Part shown: positions 9,995-21,527 of the stretch, one piece after another
Numbering within the stretch: position 1 is the first letter of the stretch
Layout of the letters: every line of letters begins with the position of its first letter
From: Dacryopinax spathularia
Taxonomy: Eukaryota > Basidiomycota > Dacrymycetes > Dacrymycetales > Dacrymycetaceae
DNA length: 64,000 bases
Assembly: GCA_037974965.1 (NCBI GenBank)
Contig: JBBPFI010000005.1
Location: forward strand, 806,001-870,000
Direction of reading: 5' to 3'
The notes under the pieces: generated by a model
Databases searched by the model: none
The model's input: the letters and a program-made list of their open reading frames with translations, nothing else
Told to the model about the DNA's origin: nothing
Position numbers and translations under genes: made by a program

Positions 9995-10336
9995 ATGCGA
10001 ACCCATACAACCTTCAGCTCCGTCTCAACGGTCCTTCTCCTCCTCGTCCCAGCCTGTCTGGCCTACCCCATCACTCCCGAAGCCCGCGCCGCAGCTCCCA
10101 ACCCGGCTCCCAACCCCAACCCAAACGCAGACCCAGCTGTGCCAGAACCCATCCTGCGCGACCTCCAACATTCCAACCTCTATTCCCGCTCACCAGAGTA
10201 CTTCGACGACGTCCCACCTCTCGCCATGCGCGAGGAGCTAGAGGTACGGGCCCCCTCTGCCGGTGTGGGAGGGGGCGGACGGGTCACCTCACGGAGCCGG
10301 GGCAGGGAGTATTGGGGCGACGTTCCGAGGGCATGA
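9995..10336 (+). CDS. Small secreted protein, 113 aa, with two EY(F/W)xDVP repeats
   Basis: It is a single exon. The start at 9995 is preferred over the upstream in-frame ATG at 9929 because it places a signal peptide at the N-terminus: MRTHTTFSSVSTVLLLLVPA, then CLAYPI. A Pro/Asn/Ala-rich spacer follows (PNPAPNPNPN). The C-terminal half holds SRSPEYFDDVPPL and, about 45 residues later, SRSRGREYWGDVPRA at the very end. The two repeats share S-R-S, E-Y-aromatic and D-V-P. There are no paired Lys-Arg sites, but single Arg residues flank the repeats. It could be an effector-like secreted protein or a repeat peptide precursor; the sequence alone does not decide. Confidence 0.6.
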   Translation: MRTHTTFSSVSTVLLLLVPACLAYPITPEARAAAPNPAPNPNPNADPAVPEPILRDLQHSNLYSRSPEYFDDVPPLAMREELEVRAPSAGVGGGGRVTSRSRGREYWGDVPRA

Positions 10337-11108
10337 GGTGTGTCTATATGTTCCCTTCTTTTTGTTGGGGATATGGGCTGATGGTACTTCAGCTCTTGAC
10401 TGGCTGATGTGCGTTGTTATGGGTTAGGTCGGACGCGACTTGTTCTCCGGGAACGAGGGTGCGCTGCGGTGCGGTCCACTGAGCGCGTGAGAGAAGGTGC
10501 GCTGTATACATATGTATATACATTAAAGACGAGCTTTGTAGCCATATACATGTACATGTACAAACATAATCTGAACAGTGACACAGTCCATCGTACAGTA
10601 CTTCTCCGCTCGTCGGAATGGTGGGCACTACTCATGACGATCATACACAATTGTTATCCAACATATGCGGCACGCCAGTCAGTCGGGCTAGAACGAAGGC
10701 ACTGTACGAAGCCTTACTTGCTGGGCTCGGCCTCGCCCAAATCTATGCGACCCGAAATTCTCCGCGGTACGGGGGGCGGATTGGTTGACCACCTATGGAA
10801 TACCGCTAATTTAGTAGTATCGGGCAGGACCGGAACTCCCAACACTGCCGGTAAGTAGGGCAAACGACCTCACATCCTCGGCATACAGTCGTTCAGGATA
10901 TAGTAGAGTGCAGGCAAGTGCATACACCTGAGTATCTCCCGCTTAGGACACGTAGAGAACTTGGAAATCAAGCATGTATTTTCCGAGACCTCACAGAAAG
11001 AGAGTGTGTTTTATCTACCCCTAACCCCACCTGCTCTACCTCCCTTGCACCTTGCACCTTCGCACCGAGATGCGATTGAAGTCGTGCTGATGGTGGATGG
11101 AGACGAGC
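10337..11108. other. Intergenic, no supported gene
   Basis: Contains AT-rich ATATACATGTACATGTAC-like palindromic stretches at about 10510-10560. Overlapping frames on both strands have no recognisable features. The 3' untranslated parts of both neighbouring genes must lie here. Confidence 0.4.
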
Positions 11109-12509
11109 TCAGGCAGAGACAAAGTCCTTGCCCTTCTTGATGTTCTTGACGAGCTCGGGGATGGCGGCGTCCAGGAGCTTTTGCTCTTCGGGCGCGAGCG
11201 GGCCGAGCTCGTGGATCTTCTCGATTCCTTCGGGCTGTGCGCATACACGTCAGTACGAGCTCCAAACATCGATGAGATGAAAGGGCGCGTAGAGGAGCAA
11301 AAGAAATGAGGAGTGGAACAACAGTGGAAGAATGGAACGCGGAATAGAAGGAAAGGCACCTACGCCGAGCTCGACGTTCGAGCTGAAGAACTCGACACCC
11401 TCGGACTCGAACAGCGGCGAGCGGACATACGAGGGGGCGATGATGCCCTTCTCGCCATTCAGCGCGCGGAGGAGCTGGTTAGTGAACTTGGCCGCAGCTG
11501 TGCGCATACATTCACATCAACAAGGGTTGTTATTGCACAGGAGGAGAAAGCGAGCGCACCGTAGGCCATTGAGAGAGTCGCGGACCCAGCACCGTCCTTC
11601 GCTTTGACGACCTCGTCCCCGCCGAACTGGATCCGATGCACCAGCTTGCTCCACTCCGCACCGCCAAACTGGAGGCTCTTGGCCTGTGGCGTCTGCGACA
11701 GCAGGGGAACAATGGTGACGCCCGAGTGACCACCAACAACAGTAACCTTAATATCCTCCGGTCTCTCGCCCGTGATCTCGCCCAAGAACCGGCTGGACCT
11801 GACCACGTCCAGTGTGGTCACGCCGAACAGCCGCTTGGGGTTGAACTTCGACCCGTACGTCTCGGCGACGATCGGGACGGTGCTGTTGACCGGGTTGGAG
11901 ATGATGAGCATGTGCGCGTCGGGGCAGACGGTGCTACAGGCTTTGGCGAGGTCGCGCACGATCGACGCGTTCGTGTTGAAGAGGTCGTCACGGGTCATCT
12001 ACCACTTAATCAACATACTGCTCTCTTATCGCGCATAGAAAACACATACACCAGGCTAGAAAGCATACAGTCAGCTGATTGAGCGAGATTGCGAAGAGGG
12101 AGTGAGCGCACCTTACGCGGCACACCAGCAGGGATGACAACGACGTTCGCACCGTCCAGAGCAGCCTCGAGCTGGTCCTGCGGGTAACCCTTCACGTCCG
12201 AAGAAGTATCGACATGCGACACGTCGGCGCCCACACCGGGCGCACCGCGGATATCGTACAGCGCGAGGGACTTGACGAGGGGCTCCATCTTCAAGAGCAG
12301 GGAAAGAGGCTGGCCGATCCCACCTGTTCCGGCATCGTATTAGCCTCCCTCTGAAAGCAGGAGCAGGAGGAGGGAGAGGAGGAGATGGGAAGGAGGGACG
12401 TACCGCCTGCACCGAGCACGGCGACCTTGGTCTGCCTCGCGCTGGACGTAGCGAACCCACGGGCAGCTGCCCGGATAGCAGAAGGGGCCATCCTAAGAGT
12501 CGAGAACAT
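11109..12509 (-). CDS. MDH1: Malate dehydrogenase, mitochondrial (NAD)
   Basis: The enzyme interconverts malate and oxaloacetate with NAD. Six exons are read on the minus strand: 12404-12509, 12112-12323, 12050-12055, 11560-11998, 11364-11497 and 11109-11234, giving 340 aa, the usual length. The N-terminus ([20 protein letters not shown]) looks like a mitochondrial transit peptide; a second Met lies at 12491. The Rossmann motif [15 protein letters not shown], substrate-binding [35 protein letters not shown] and catalytic-His region [16 protein letters not shown] are all present. The third exon is only 6 nt (CCTGGT, Pro-Gly of PRKPGMTRDD). It is flanked by introns of 56 and 51 nt and is needed for both frame and conserved sequence. 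Confidence 0.93.
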
Positions 12510-13153
12510 CTTCAACAACCAGTCAATCAACCAAGCTGATGGTGGCCGCAGAGAGCAAAGGACGAAGACGAGAAGAAGAGCGAAGGAAGAGAGGACGAGC
12601 AGTGGAGGAAATCGGGAGGGAAGGAGGGACGGGAGCTAATTCCGTATGTTGTGTGCGCTCACAGCTCAAGAGGCCGAAATGCATTTCTCGGGCCGGACGC
12701 TTTTGAGCTCACAGCAGGGCAGCGTCATCGGCGTTGTCGACCCCGCGCTCAGAAGGGCTCGCCACTCCGAACCAACACCGCAACGATCACCGCTGACTAT
12801 AACAATCAACGGCTGTATTCCCCCGCACTTCTGAGCTGTTATTGTCTGCACAGCACTGCTTTCCACTCGTCTCCGGATCCTCGTCTGCCGGGGGAAAAGG
12901 GATACTTGGCCGCATTGAGGAAACGAGGCGCGGACGAGGCGGGGTGATCCCGTGCAGTGGGAACATCACCGAATAAGCCATCCACGCACGCATACACATC
13001 ACGTCGTCTGCTGCTGTCCTCACTTGGCCCAGTCCCATCACCTTCACCAGCACCATCATCTCACTTTGCATCGAGCATCATATACCCTACCAGCATCGAC
13101 CTCAGACTTGCACCGACATCACCTGATCAACGCAAGAGCAGGAACACGAGACG
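12510..13153. other. Divergent promoter region between MDH1 and the 894-aa gene
   Basis: No supported coding frame. The two genes are transcribed away from each other, so both promoters must lie here. I see no clear TATA box. Confidence 0.4.
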
Positions 13154-15956
13154 ATGCCAGCTGAGATCCGTCCTCCTCGCAGACCAGCCTCGCTCGACCT
13201 ATGGTACCCACCTTACCCTCTTCACCCTTCCTCATCTTCCAACGCCTCTGCCTCCACCTCGCTCGGAGGCCAACAACCCCAGCCGGTGCGAGTCCGATTC
13301 CCAGCTCCTTTGCCGTACGTCACCCAGCGGATCCCGCTCCCCCCACCAGAGGAGGAAGAAGACGAGCCCGACTCCCCCGCAGGCGAGGAAGGAGCAGATG
13401 GGAGGATCGACCTCATTATCCCCGCGCGTGATCCCAACACCGACACATCCAGCGGACTCGGAGGACTCAGACTTGGATCCCTCAACCCTCTAGGAGGAAG
13501 GGACTACATCGCCCGCTCGTCCGCTAACTCCAGTACTTCACGCGGCGAGACACGAGGTCACTGGACCCCGGGCTCAGGATCGAGTCCAGGAATCTTCAGA
13601 CCTCGGTATATGCCCATGCCCGTCTCGTACCCTTCTCCGCCCCATACCCCTCCGCGTCGGGTAAGACGGGTCGGTCACGTTGAACTGGACGGCGTGAACC
13701 TCGGGCTCGACCTTGCCAGAGAGAGAGAAGAGATTGACGAGGACATCATTGATGAAGATGAGGAAGCGGAGGAGGAGGAAGAAGAGGAAGACGACATCCT
13801 CTTTCGCGCTTCACTCCGCACGGGCTCGAACGCCCGTCTCCGGCGACGCGGTGCCATCCGCCTAAGTTTACAACCCCAGGACGACCCTACCCTCCCCTCC
13901 TCCCCACCTTCGCCCATTTGCGAAAAGGGCGAACCCATCCTGTGCGGCCGAGGCTGGGCCTCTGGCCAGCGTTTACCCAACGGCGCGCGCGGGCGTCCAG
14001 AACCTGTGGGAGGGTGTGGAGGGTTGGTGCATAAGAGAGTGAGGATGGAGGAGGGTTCCTGGGTGGCAGGGGAGAATGATAAGCCGGAGGACGGGCTTGT
14101 GCAAGGGTTGAGGAGGGGGAAGAGGATGGGGTGTGGGTGCGAGGTGGCCTTATTGGGGTGTACGGTCTGGTATGTCCTTCCTTCCCTTTTCCCACCGATC
14201 ACTTTGTCTGTTTCCCTCTCCGATTCTCTCTCCCTTCTTCCTTTGAACATGGTACATGCGTGAGAAGATGCTAATGGTGGGATGTAGTGGCACACCCCTG
14301 GGGACGCACACTACGCATCTCTGCAAACTACATTCGCTCAGGAACTCTCCAGCATACAAAGCCCGCTATCGGTTCCTTCCCTCCCGGGTCTTCCCAGCCA
14401 GTGCACCCCTGCTTCCACCGCTCGCCGCCGTTCTGCCTTCACCCACCGATTTGGCATTCGGTCCAGCCGCTTCAAAGTCAGGCCCACAAACCACTCCACG
14501 CACGCTGGGGGAAGACCCAGAAGCAGAACTCCAAGGCTTCACATCCCTCCCCCCTAGCCCAAGAGGGAGCGTACTAGTGTTCGACCCGAACGGAGAGGCC
14601 GAACCCTATCCTTCTTACCCCCAGCACCCCTCCAACCCCTCCAACCCCTCCAACCCCTCCTACCCTCGCTACCCGACCCACCCACCGCACTCCCGCTACC
14701 CCACGTTCCCCACATTCCCCGGTGTGCCGCGCTTTTCCCTCCCTGGTGCTTCTGCTTCTGCGGTTGATGGGCTGAATGGGGTTCATACCCTCCCAGGGGA
14801 AAGGGAAGGGCAAGACGGGCGGGAAAGAGGAAGTATCACGGGAGGAGTGCTGAGGAGGTCTCCCTCTCCTTATCGCGCGTCAGACGAGCCCTTCCGAGAC
14901 GCCCAACAGGAGGAGCAGGAGGAACAAGACGGACAGGGACAGGGGCAGGGGCTGGGAGAGCAGGGGGAAGATGGTGGTGTGAGAGCGGCGTTTAGGCGGA
15001 TTGAGGAGGGTTGGGCTCGGCGGAGGATGGAGGAGCAGCGAGAGCGGGACAGGGCGAGGTGGAGGGAGCTAGCTCGGGAGAGGCAGAGGTTGCGGGATCG
15101 GGAGCGGGAAGCAGATCTCGAGAGAGACAGAGACAGAGAACGTGAGCGGGAAATGGAACGAGAAAGAGGATGCACTCCCGAGCCTGAGGACGACTCCCTC
15201 ACCGTGCCTGGTGCTTCCTCCCTCTCCCGACCGAACGAAGACTCCCAACTCATAAGGGAGATCTTTGCGGACATCGCCGGTTCCTCAGCTTCACAAGCCC
15301 TCCTTACGAGTGCGCAGGCAGGTTCTGCTGCACCTGCTCCTGCTCCAGGAGCGGGAGATCTGGGGAGTGCGCCTTGGCGCCGAGCCGCGAATGGGCTGCC
15401 CGCAACACAAGCGCGAACGACCCTTCCCCTCCCTCGGCGAGCAGGCACGCTCTACCCCCCCGCAACGAGCGGCTCTCCCAGCCCCAACCCTACCCCCATG
15501 ACAGTCCCAACCACGCGAGTCATCTCACCGCCCCCACCTCCTCCCCACCTGCCTATCCAAGAACCCCCAACCCCAGCGGGCTATACGCTCTGGACCCCAC
15601 CCGAGCGAGATCCAGCACGACTAACGCTCCGCCAGCTCGTGGAGAGGTTCAGGCAGACTCTGGCTGGGGAGCCGGTCTTGCTCCCCTATGCGGGGGATTT
15701 GGAGGGGGTGTTGTTCGCGGCCGATGACGAGGTGGATGAGGCGGATGAGGAGGGGGAAAGGGCAGGGGAGTTTGGACGGGGTGGGATGACGGGGTATGAG
15801 GATGTTGATTTTGGCGGACTCCGGGGAAGTGCTAGGGAGGAAGGAGTGGATGGGGACGTGGAGATGGAGGTGCTTAGGCGGGATGAGGCATATTTTGCGC
15901 AACAAGAGACAGAACGGGAGAGGGATGCGGAAATGAGGTTTGGAAGGGACGGCTGA
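13154..15956 (+). CDS. Large disordered protein with a Cys-rich, FAM72-like motif (894 aa)
   Basis: Two exons, 13154-14169 and 14288-15956; splicing restores a C-x2-C motif. The N-terminal 250 residues are Pro/Ser-rich with an acidic run at about residues 200-215. Around residues 255-345 lies a cysteine module: CEKGEPILCGRGWASGQRL, then a Gly-rich loop, then MGCGCEVALLGCTVCGTPLG. The arrangement of paired cysteines ending in CGxxLG resembles the zinc-binding FAM72/Yippee-like family, but the match is short and I rate it as a suggestion. The rest is low complexity: PSNPSNPS repeats, a long Arg/Glu charged helix (about residues 595-645) and Pro-rich segments. A more ordered element near the C-terminus reads TLRQLVERFRQTLAGEPVL. 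Function unknown. Confidence 0.7.
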
Positions 15957-17420
15957 CGATGCTTGGGGAGGGTATCAGTCGGCAGGGGGCTGATGCCTCA
16001 GTCGGGGCATAAGATGCGGGCGAGGCGCAGGGAGGGCAGAGGGGGCATGTTTGGCCACAGGGGCCGTATGTCTGAACATATCCGGAAGAGGGGGGTGATC
16101 CAGGGCTGTCAGTCCCTGGTTGCTTCGTGGCCCTGTCGATATCAGGAGGGTGGGGGATGGCACCAACTTTGCTGTAGCCGTTGCATTTGTACAATTTGTA
16201 CAATACACGATCTTAACGACCACATTTCACTCGATTTATGGGGGCCTGCCTGATCGGTTGCCCACATTGCAGGCGAGAATAATCATAAACAGGCGGCGGT
16301 ATCACGCTTTGGCCTTCCAATCCGACCCATTCCCGGACGCAATAAAGGGGTGCTTTTACGCCTTTCTTTGCCTCCAAAGACTCCCTCTCAACCGCAGAAT
16401 CAGCAGGGGGGAAAAAGAAAAAGACTCCCTCTCAACCAATTTCACCCGCTTCCGGAAGTCCCACCCTCCGCTCCAGTAGAAAGTACTAGTATTCAGAATC
16501 GGAGCCCTGCAAATGATTCTCCGTCGAACGCCCACCCAATCTTATCTCTTTATCATTATCACCACCCTGCAGCTTCGACCATAGCCTCCCGCTTCCTTTT
16601 CCCTTTCGATCTCCGTGCTTCTCCCGTTTCTGGCGAACGCTTCTCTTCGCCTCCGAATGACGCCCTCACAGCCACTACCAGGCTAGGGTATCGCCCCTCC
16701 CTTCTGCTTCTCAGGGTTCTGAGATATTCGCGCTTCTGGACTTCTCTGCTTCCGCCAAACGCGGTTCTTGTGAATCGGAGAAGCGCGTGTGAGATGTCGC
16801 GTTCCCCTGCAACTAGACTCAATCTGAGCTTCTTGACGCATTCCGGAGCTCTCGTCGAAGTGGGGGTCCGTGTTTGCATTCCAGGAGATGGGACATGGGA
16901 CAAACAAACATGAGCTGGGTGGGGCGTTCTCGGCAGGGGGATCGACGGAGGGGAGGGGTGCGTCGGTCGTCCCCGGAGCCTGTGAGGGGAGAGTCGTGCT
17001 GATCGTGGGAGAGTGATGAGCAGAGGGATGAGCAGAGTGATGAGATGAGACACGAACTGCTTTTCTCACGAGCCAGCAAAGTGCTCTGAGACGGACCGAT
17101 CGACTGTCGTCGGCGTTGGGTGCTTTGGGCTGCTTATCGCTCGCTCCCCCTCCGCCCGCCCTTCCTCCTCTTCTTCCGACCCAGGCTTCCTTCTCATCTT
17201 CCACGACGACCTTCGACATTGACAGCACATCCGCTCATTCACTCAACACAAGCAAGCATACAATACACCTGCACAGAACTACTATCATAAGCAAGCGCAC
17301 CTGTTATAAGGACGAAAACGGCCGCCACGCTCGTCCTACCTCCCACCAACTCCAGCGTCCTCGGACGCCCCCACGCTCCTGCAACCGCAGGCTCACCCTC
17401 GTTCGCCCCCACCCCCCACC
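15957..17420. other. Long intergenic region, no supported gene
   Basis: Frames such as 16350-16913 plus and 16559-17228 minus overlap each other, are rich in Ser/Pro/Arg and have no recognised motif. A short direct repeat of ATTTGTACA occurs at about 16187-16205. The 5' leader of the beta-helix gene presumably occupies the 3' part (from about 17210). Confidence 0.4.
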
Positions 17421-18932
17421 ATGCTCCGCCTCCCACTCTCCCTCCTCGCCCTCCTCGCCGTCTCAGTACCAGGACACGCCCTCCCCTGGTCGCGCCACTC
17501 CCTCACCCAGCAACTCGCCCTCCACTCGCCAGACGACAGCTCCCGGCTCTCCCACCCGGCCTACGGGGCCTACCTCCTCTCCCAGCAACCTACCACTCCG
17601 CACCCCTCACCGACCTGCGTGCCCTCATATCCAGAATGGGACGTCACCGCCCGGCTGCAATCCCACCTCCAACGTCCGGGGGACGTACTGGCTCTATGTC
17701 CCGGCCAGGTGTATCGACTCGACTGGCCATTGAACTTCACCGCCCCAGAACAGGAGATCCTCACCCTCGGCCTCCCGACAGACCATACGCGCGCCACACT
17801 GGTCGTAGCAGGTCATCTGAGTGGGGTGAACGCAAACCACAGCACGGCCATCGACGGCCGCTGTTCCTCCTGCTCACACATCAAGATCCGCCATATCCAA
17901 GTAGACGGCTCACGCGACCCCGACGCCGATATCCTCCCCGGCGGAGGGGCCAACATCGCCCTAGGCGGCTCCAACACCGGCCAGCTAGTGGAGTACACGA
18001 GAAGCTTTGATCCAAGAGCGTGGAGCTGCCTACACGTACACGAGGGCCAGCACGCATGCAATAATGCCACTATTGTGAATAACGACATTGGCCCGTGCGG
18101 GTTTAGCGAGTACGAGGAATGGGCCGATGGGATCTCGCTTTCCTGTCGCGACAGCTACGTCGCCGGGAACTTGGTGAAGGACGCGACGGACGGGGGGATC
18201 GTCGTGTTCGGCGCTCCGGGGAGCTTGATAGAGAGGAACACGATCTGGGCTGTGAACCGCACTCTACTGGGAGGGATCAATATGGTGGACTACGACCCTT
18301 GGCAGGGAAACTACACGGGGACGATCGTGCAGCATAACCTCATCGTAGGCGGCACACCGGGTCAAGATCCTGAAGATCCAAGCGAGTTGGAGGCGTTCGT
18401 TAAAGTGGGGATCGCCGTTGGACCCCGGATCTGGTTCGGGGACAAGTACAACGATACGCGGTATGCGGAGGGAGGCACGGTGCGGAATAACGTGTTCACG
18501 GGCACGTTCGGGTACGGCATCGCCATTTCCGGCGCGCGGCACTTCACCGTGCGGGGGAACATCCTCTCTCCAACAAACAACAAGCACAACCAAACCCGGT
18601 TCGTCGGCTCGCCCGGCCCGACCTGCACGTACGAGCTCCAGCCCCGACCCTGGGTGTACGACGCGCTCACCGTGAGCGCCAGTAGCGTGCAGGACGAGTT
18701 CGTGGATGAGGAGGCGGATATGGCGATATGTCTGCTCAAGCCGGGGGATGAGGCCGTTTGGGAGGAGTGGATATGGGATAACGAGGAGGGCGATGGGGGG
18801 CTGGCGGATGGGGTGGGGGTTTTGCAGCCGTTGAGGCAGAGTTCGACTGTCCCTCTCGAGCTGGGGCAGGGGGAGGAGCACTTGTATCACCCCCACCATG
18901 CGCATACGCATCCGGCGGAGGACGATCTATAG
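17421..18932 (+). CDS. Secreted right-handed parallel beta-helix protein (503 aa)
   Basis: Intronless. It starts with a signal peptide (MLRLPLSLLALLAVSVPGHA). The body has the repeating short strands and Asn-rich turns of a parallel beta-helix, as in pectate-lyase-like folds: IKIRHIQVDGS, ATIVNNDIGPCGF, DSYVAGNLVKDATDGGIVV, GTIVQHNLIVGG, GTVRNNVFTGTFGYGIAIS and FTVRGNILSPTNN. Several N-glycosylation sequons are present (NHS, NAT, NRT, NYT, NDT, NQT). The C-terminal 70 residues are acidic and end in a His-rich HPHHAHTH stretch. Catalytic residues of a known polysaccharide lyase or hydrolase cannot be assigned, so only the fold and secretion are claimed. Confidence 0.8.
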   Translation: MLRLPLSLLALLAVSVPGHALPWSRHSLTQQLALHSPDDSSRLSHPAYGAYLLSQQPTTPHPSPTCVPSYPEWDVTARLQSHLQRPGDVLALCPGQVYRLDWPLNFTAPEQEILTLGLPTDHTRATLVVAGHLSGVNANHSTAIDGRCSSCSHIKIRHIQVDGSRDPDADILPGGGANIALGGSNTGQLVEYTRSFDPRAWSCLHVHEGQHACNNATIVNNDIGPCGFSEYEEWADGISLSCRDSYVAGNLVKDATDGGIVVFGAPGSLIERNTIWAVNRTLLGGINMVDYDPWQGNYTGTIVQHNLIVGGTPGQDPEDPSELEAFVKVGIAVGPRIWFGDKYNDTRYAEGGTVRNNVFTGTFGYGIAISGARHFTVRGNILSPTNNKHNQTRFVGSPGPTCTYELQPRPWVYDALTVSASSVQDEFVDEEADMAICLLKPGDEAVWEEWIWDNEEGDGGLADGVGVLQPLRQSSTVPLELGQGEEHLYHPHHAHTHPAEDDL

Positions 18933-19151
18933 CCTCTCCGGGGCTGCGTATCGTCTTCGTTTGTTGGAGGTTTGGGATTTTGGCGCATACATTTACATTA
19001 CACTCTTGAGTACGAGTACAGTTACAGTAGACATTGTTTCATTTCATTTGCATTTCGCACACATACATACCTTACACCTTACACCTTGTATCCCTACACT
19101 AGCCTACCCTAGGCAATCATCACATACACTCCAGCAGACAGATGCACAGCT

Positions 19152-20549
19152 CTAATCAAACTTGGTCTCCTCGATCCTATACACCAACTTCTCCCCCGAG
19201 ACCTTATGCTCTCTCCCCAACTGCAAGCCCTCATTAACGCCCAACAACCCGCCCGGGACGACCTTCACAGGATTAGGCACCAGCACCCCCTTCTCAAGCA
19301 GCGCACTAAGCACGCCATAAACCCTCGCTCCGATCTCCAGATTCTCCTGCGCCCTAATTGCGCCCGTCTGGACGACCTGGACGGTAGGAGTGGACTGCTC
19401 GGGTTTTGGAGTGAGGATCACTGCTACGCGCCCGCCTTGCGGGGATGTGATGGAGCGGACGGAGGACTCGATGGAGCCGTTTTCGGAGATGCTGTCGTAT
19501 ACTTTGGAGAGGTTTGGGCCGGCGGCGGCTCGGATCTTCGGAACTACATCAGCTGGGGTGGGGGTCAGCTCTGCCCACTACCTAGATTGCGGGATGGAGC
19601 AGTGGGATGTAGGACGGTGGGAAGGCGGGAAGGCGGGAAGGAAGAGGCAGGGAGGAGGAAAGGAAGAAGGAAGGTGAACAGGAGGAAGTGAGCAAGTGAG
19701 GATGTGGAAAGGGGACGTACGATCGTGGTAGTCGAACACTTCGGACGCGCCGAGGCTCTTGACGTACCCGTGGTTCTTCTTCGACGCGGTGGAGAGGACC
19801 GTATACCCCGCGGCCTTAGCGAGCTGAATAGCTGCACTTCCATCAGCCCCGTCGTTCATAACTCACTGAGGGAGGGACGAAAAGACCGTACCAAAAGCAC
19901 CCACGCTACTCGACCCACCCCAAACCAACAACGGCTCGCCTTTACTCGCCGCTGGCAGATCCGCCGGCGGAGCAGGTAAGGTCACCCCCAAGGCCGCCTC
20001 GAGCCCCGCACCCGCGGTGACGAACGCGAGAGGGATGGTGGAGCCTTCCTCGAACGTGTATTTCGGGGGGAGCTTGACGGTCCGCTGGGCGTTGGCGATG
20101 CTGTACGTTTGGTAGGCGCTGTGCCGGGCGGTTTTGCGTTCGAGGAAGGAGATGACCTGGGCGGTACGCCAAGGGTTGGTTAGTCGCTGGGCAACAAGAG
20201 ACCAAGGAAGGGAGAGTAGAGCGTACTCGGTCACCGACTGCAAACCCCGTCACTCCAGGCCCGAGCTTATAGACGATCCCAGCGACATCGCCGCCATTAG
20301 TCCACGGCAGCTCCGGGATGCCAAAGTCGAAATCGATCTGCCCTCTGCCCATCAGCATACTCCTCCCAACCGCAAGCAGAGGGTAAGCGAGCGCACCTGT
20401 TTCCAATCGACTGGGTTCTGCGCAGCTGCGACGTTCTGGATCAGGATCTCCCCTTCGGCCAGAGTGGGCTCCTCATAGTCGAGCAGAGTGAGCGGGGTCT
20501 TCTGCTTATGCTCGGTGATAGACAGTGCTTTGAATGGGAGAGGTGCCAT
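19152..20549 (-). CDS. Zinc-type alcohol dehydrogenase/quinone reductase (MDR superfamily)
   Basis: Five exons on the minus strand: 20397-20549, 20227-20337, 19892-20156, 19719-19831 and 19152-19552. The GroES-like N-terminal domain has AAAQNPVDWKQ, PWTNGGDVAGIVYKLGPGV and FAVGDRV. The Rossmann part has GGSSSVGAFAIQLAKAAGY and STASKKNHGYVKSLGASEVF, typical of NADPH-dependent enoyl reductases and quinone oxidoreductases related to ToxD/LovC. No structural-zinc cysteine cluster is present, as usual for that branch. It probably reduces an activated C=C bond or a quinone; the substrate is unknown. No secondary-metabolite gene cluster surrounds it, although an aldo-keto reductase lies 1.6 kb downstream of its start on the same strand. 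Confidence 0.85.
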
Positions 20550-21064
20550 CTTTGACTAGTTTCGTCCTAGACCAGTACTTGGGTGATGTGAGGGACAATA
20601 GGTTGATAGACAGCATTGTGAGGGTGGCAAGGGCTATTTATGCACGCCTTCCCAGGTTCGAGACCAGCCAGGAATGAACAGTGGTTTGTCATCTGACGCG
20701 TTGTTGTCAGCATATTCAGTTGGGCGGAATGATGGCGACATACGGCGTACAGCAGCGCGATCCCTCTCGCAATCTAACTACTAGGTGCGGCAGGACGGGT
20801 CGGCATCGGCCGCATCGCTGTTTGGTGGTGGAAGAATCACGCAATCGAGATGCTGCGAGGAACGTGATTTCATTGTCAAGTCCCTATGACTCTTGGGCTG
20901 ATGGTCTGAAATGGCTTTGTCACTTGTGTTCTGGAGTCGTTAGAAGTAAGGATGGCGATATCTGATGACAGGCACTGAGCATGGAGGAAGGCTAGTAGCC
21001 CTTCAATAGCGGCTTGTACCGCTCCGCCTGACTCTGCTCATTGTCAGCCCTGCCAAGAAGATAG
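20550..21064. other. Intergenic, no supported gene
   Basis: Upstream region of the MDR gene. I see only a short frame at 20681-20965 plus, without recognisable features. Confidence 0.35.
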
Positions 21065-21070
21065 CGGAAC

Positions 21071-21527
21071 TATGAGGTTACATATGGGTCAAAACCCTGA
21101 GCTAAGCACGCGTCACTCGCTTTTCACTCGCTGTTCACTCCCAAATCACTCCGAAATCGCTCCTCACTCCAAGATCACCCCCTAATCACCCCCTAATCAC
21201 TCTTTCACTCTGTTTTTACTCCCTTTTCATTCCGTCTTCACTCCCTTCCTCACTCCGTTTTCACTCCCTATTCACTCCGAGGGAGTGAGTCTCAACAATC
21301 TCGCAGAAATACAGTGATTTTAGAGTGAAAATGCAGTGATTAGGGAATGAATTAGGAGTGAAAACGGAGTGAAAAGCGAATGAAAACAGAGTGAAGAGTG
21401 ATTCTGGAGTGATTAGAGGATGATCTCGGAGTGAGGAGTGATTTTGGAGTGATTTTGGAGTGAACAGCGAGTGAAAAGCGAGTGATGCGTCTGCAACTCA
21501 GGGTTTTGACCCATATGTAACCTCATA
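21071..21527. mobile_element. Foldback MITE, 457 bp, 6-bp target duplication CGGAAC
   Basis: The ends are perfect inverted repeats beginning TATGAGGTTACATATGGGTC. Nearly the whole element pairs with itself, with each half made of diverged copies of a TCACTCC-type unit. CGGAAC occurs directly on both sides (21065-21070 and 21528-21533). There is no coding capacity, so it is a non-autonomous DNA element. The superfamily cannot be set from the 6-bp duplication alone. Confidence 0.8.

Noticed and set aside
16559-17228. Overlapping minus-strand frames of 164 and 181 aa
   Set aside because: Ser/Pro/Arg-rich composition, no motif, and they overlap each other in different frames upstream of the beta-helix gene.
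18264-18911. 215-aa minus-strand frame opposite the beta-helix gene
   Set aside because: Antisense to an intronless, well-supported secreted protein gene.
21071-21527. CRISPR-like reading of the regularly spaced TCACTC/GAGTGA units
   Set aside because: The units are irregular and diverged, form one hairpin and are bounded by a target duplication, as in a foldback element.
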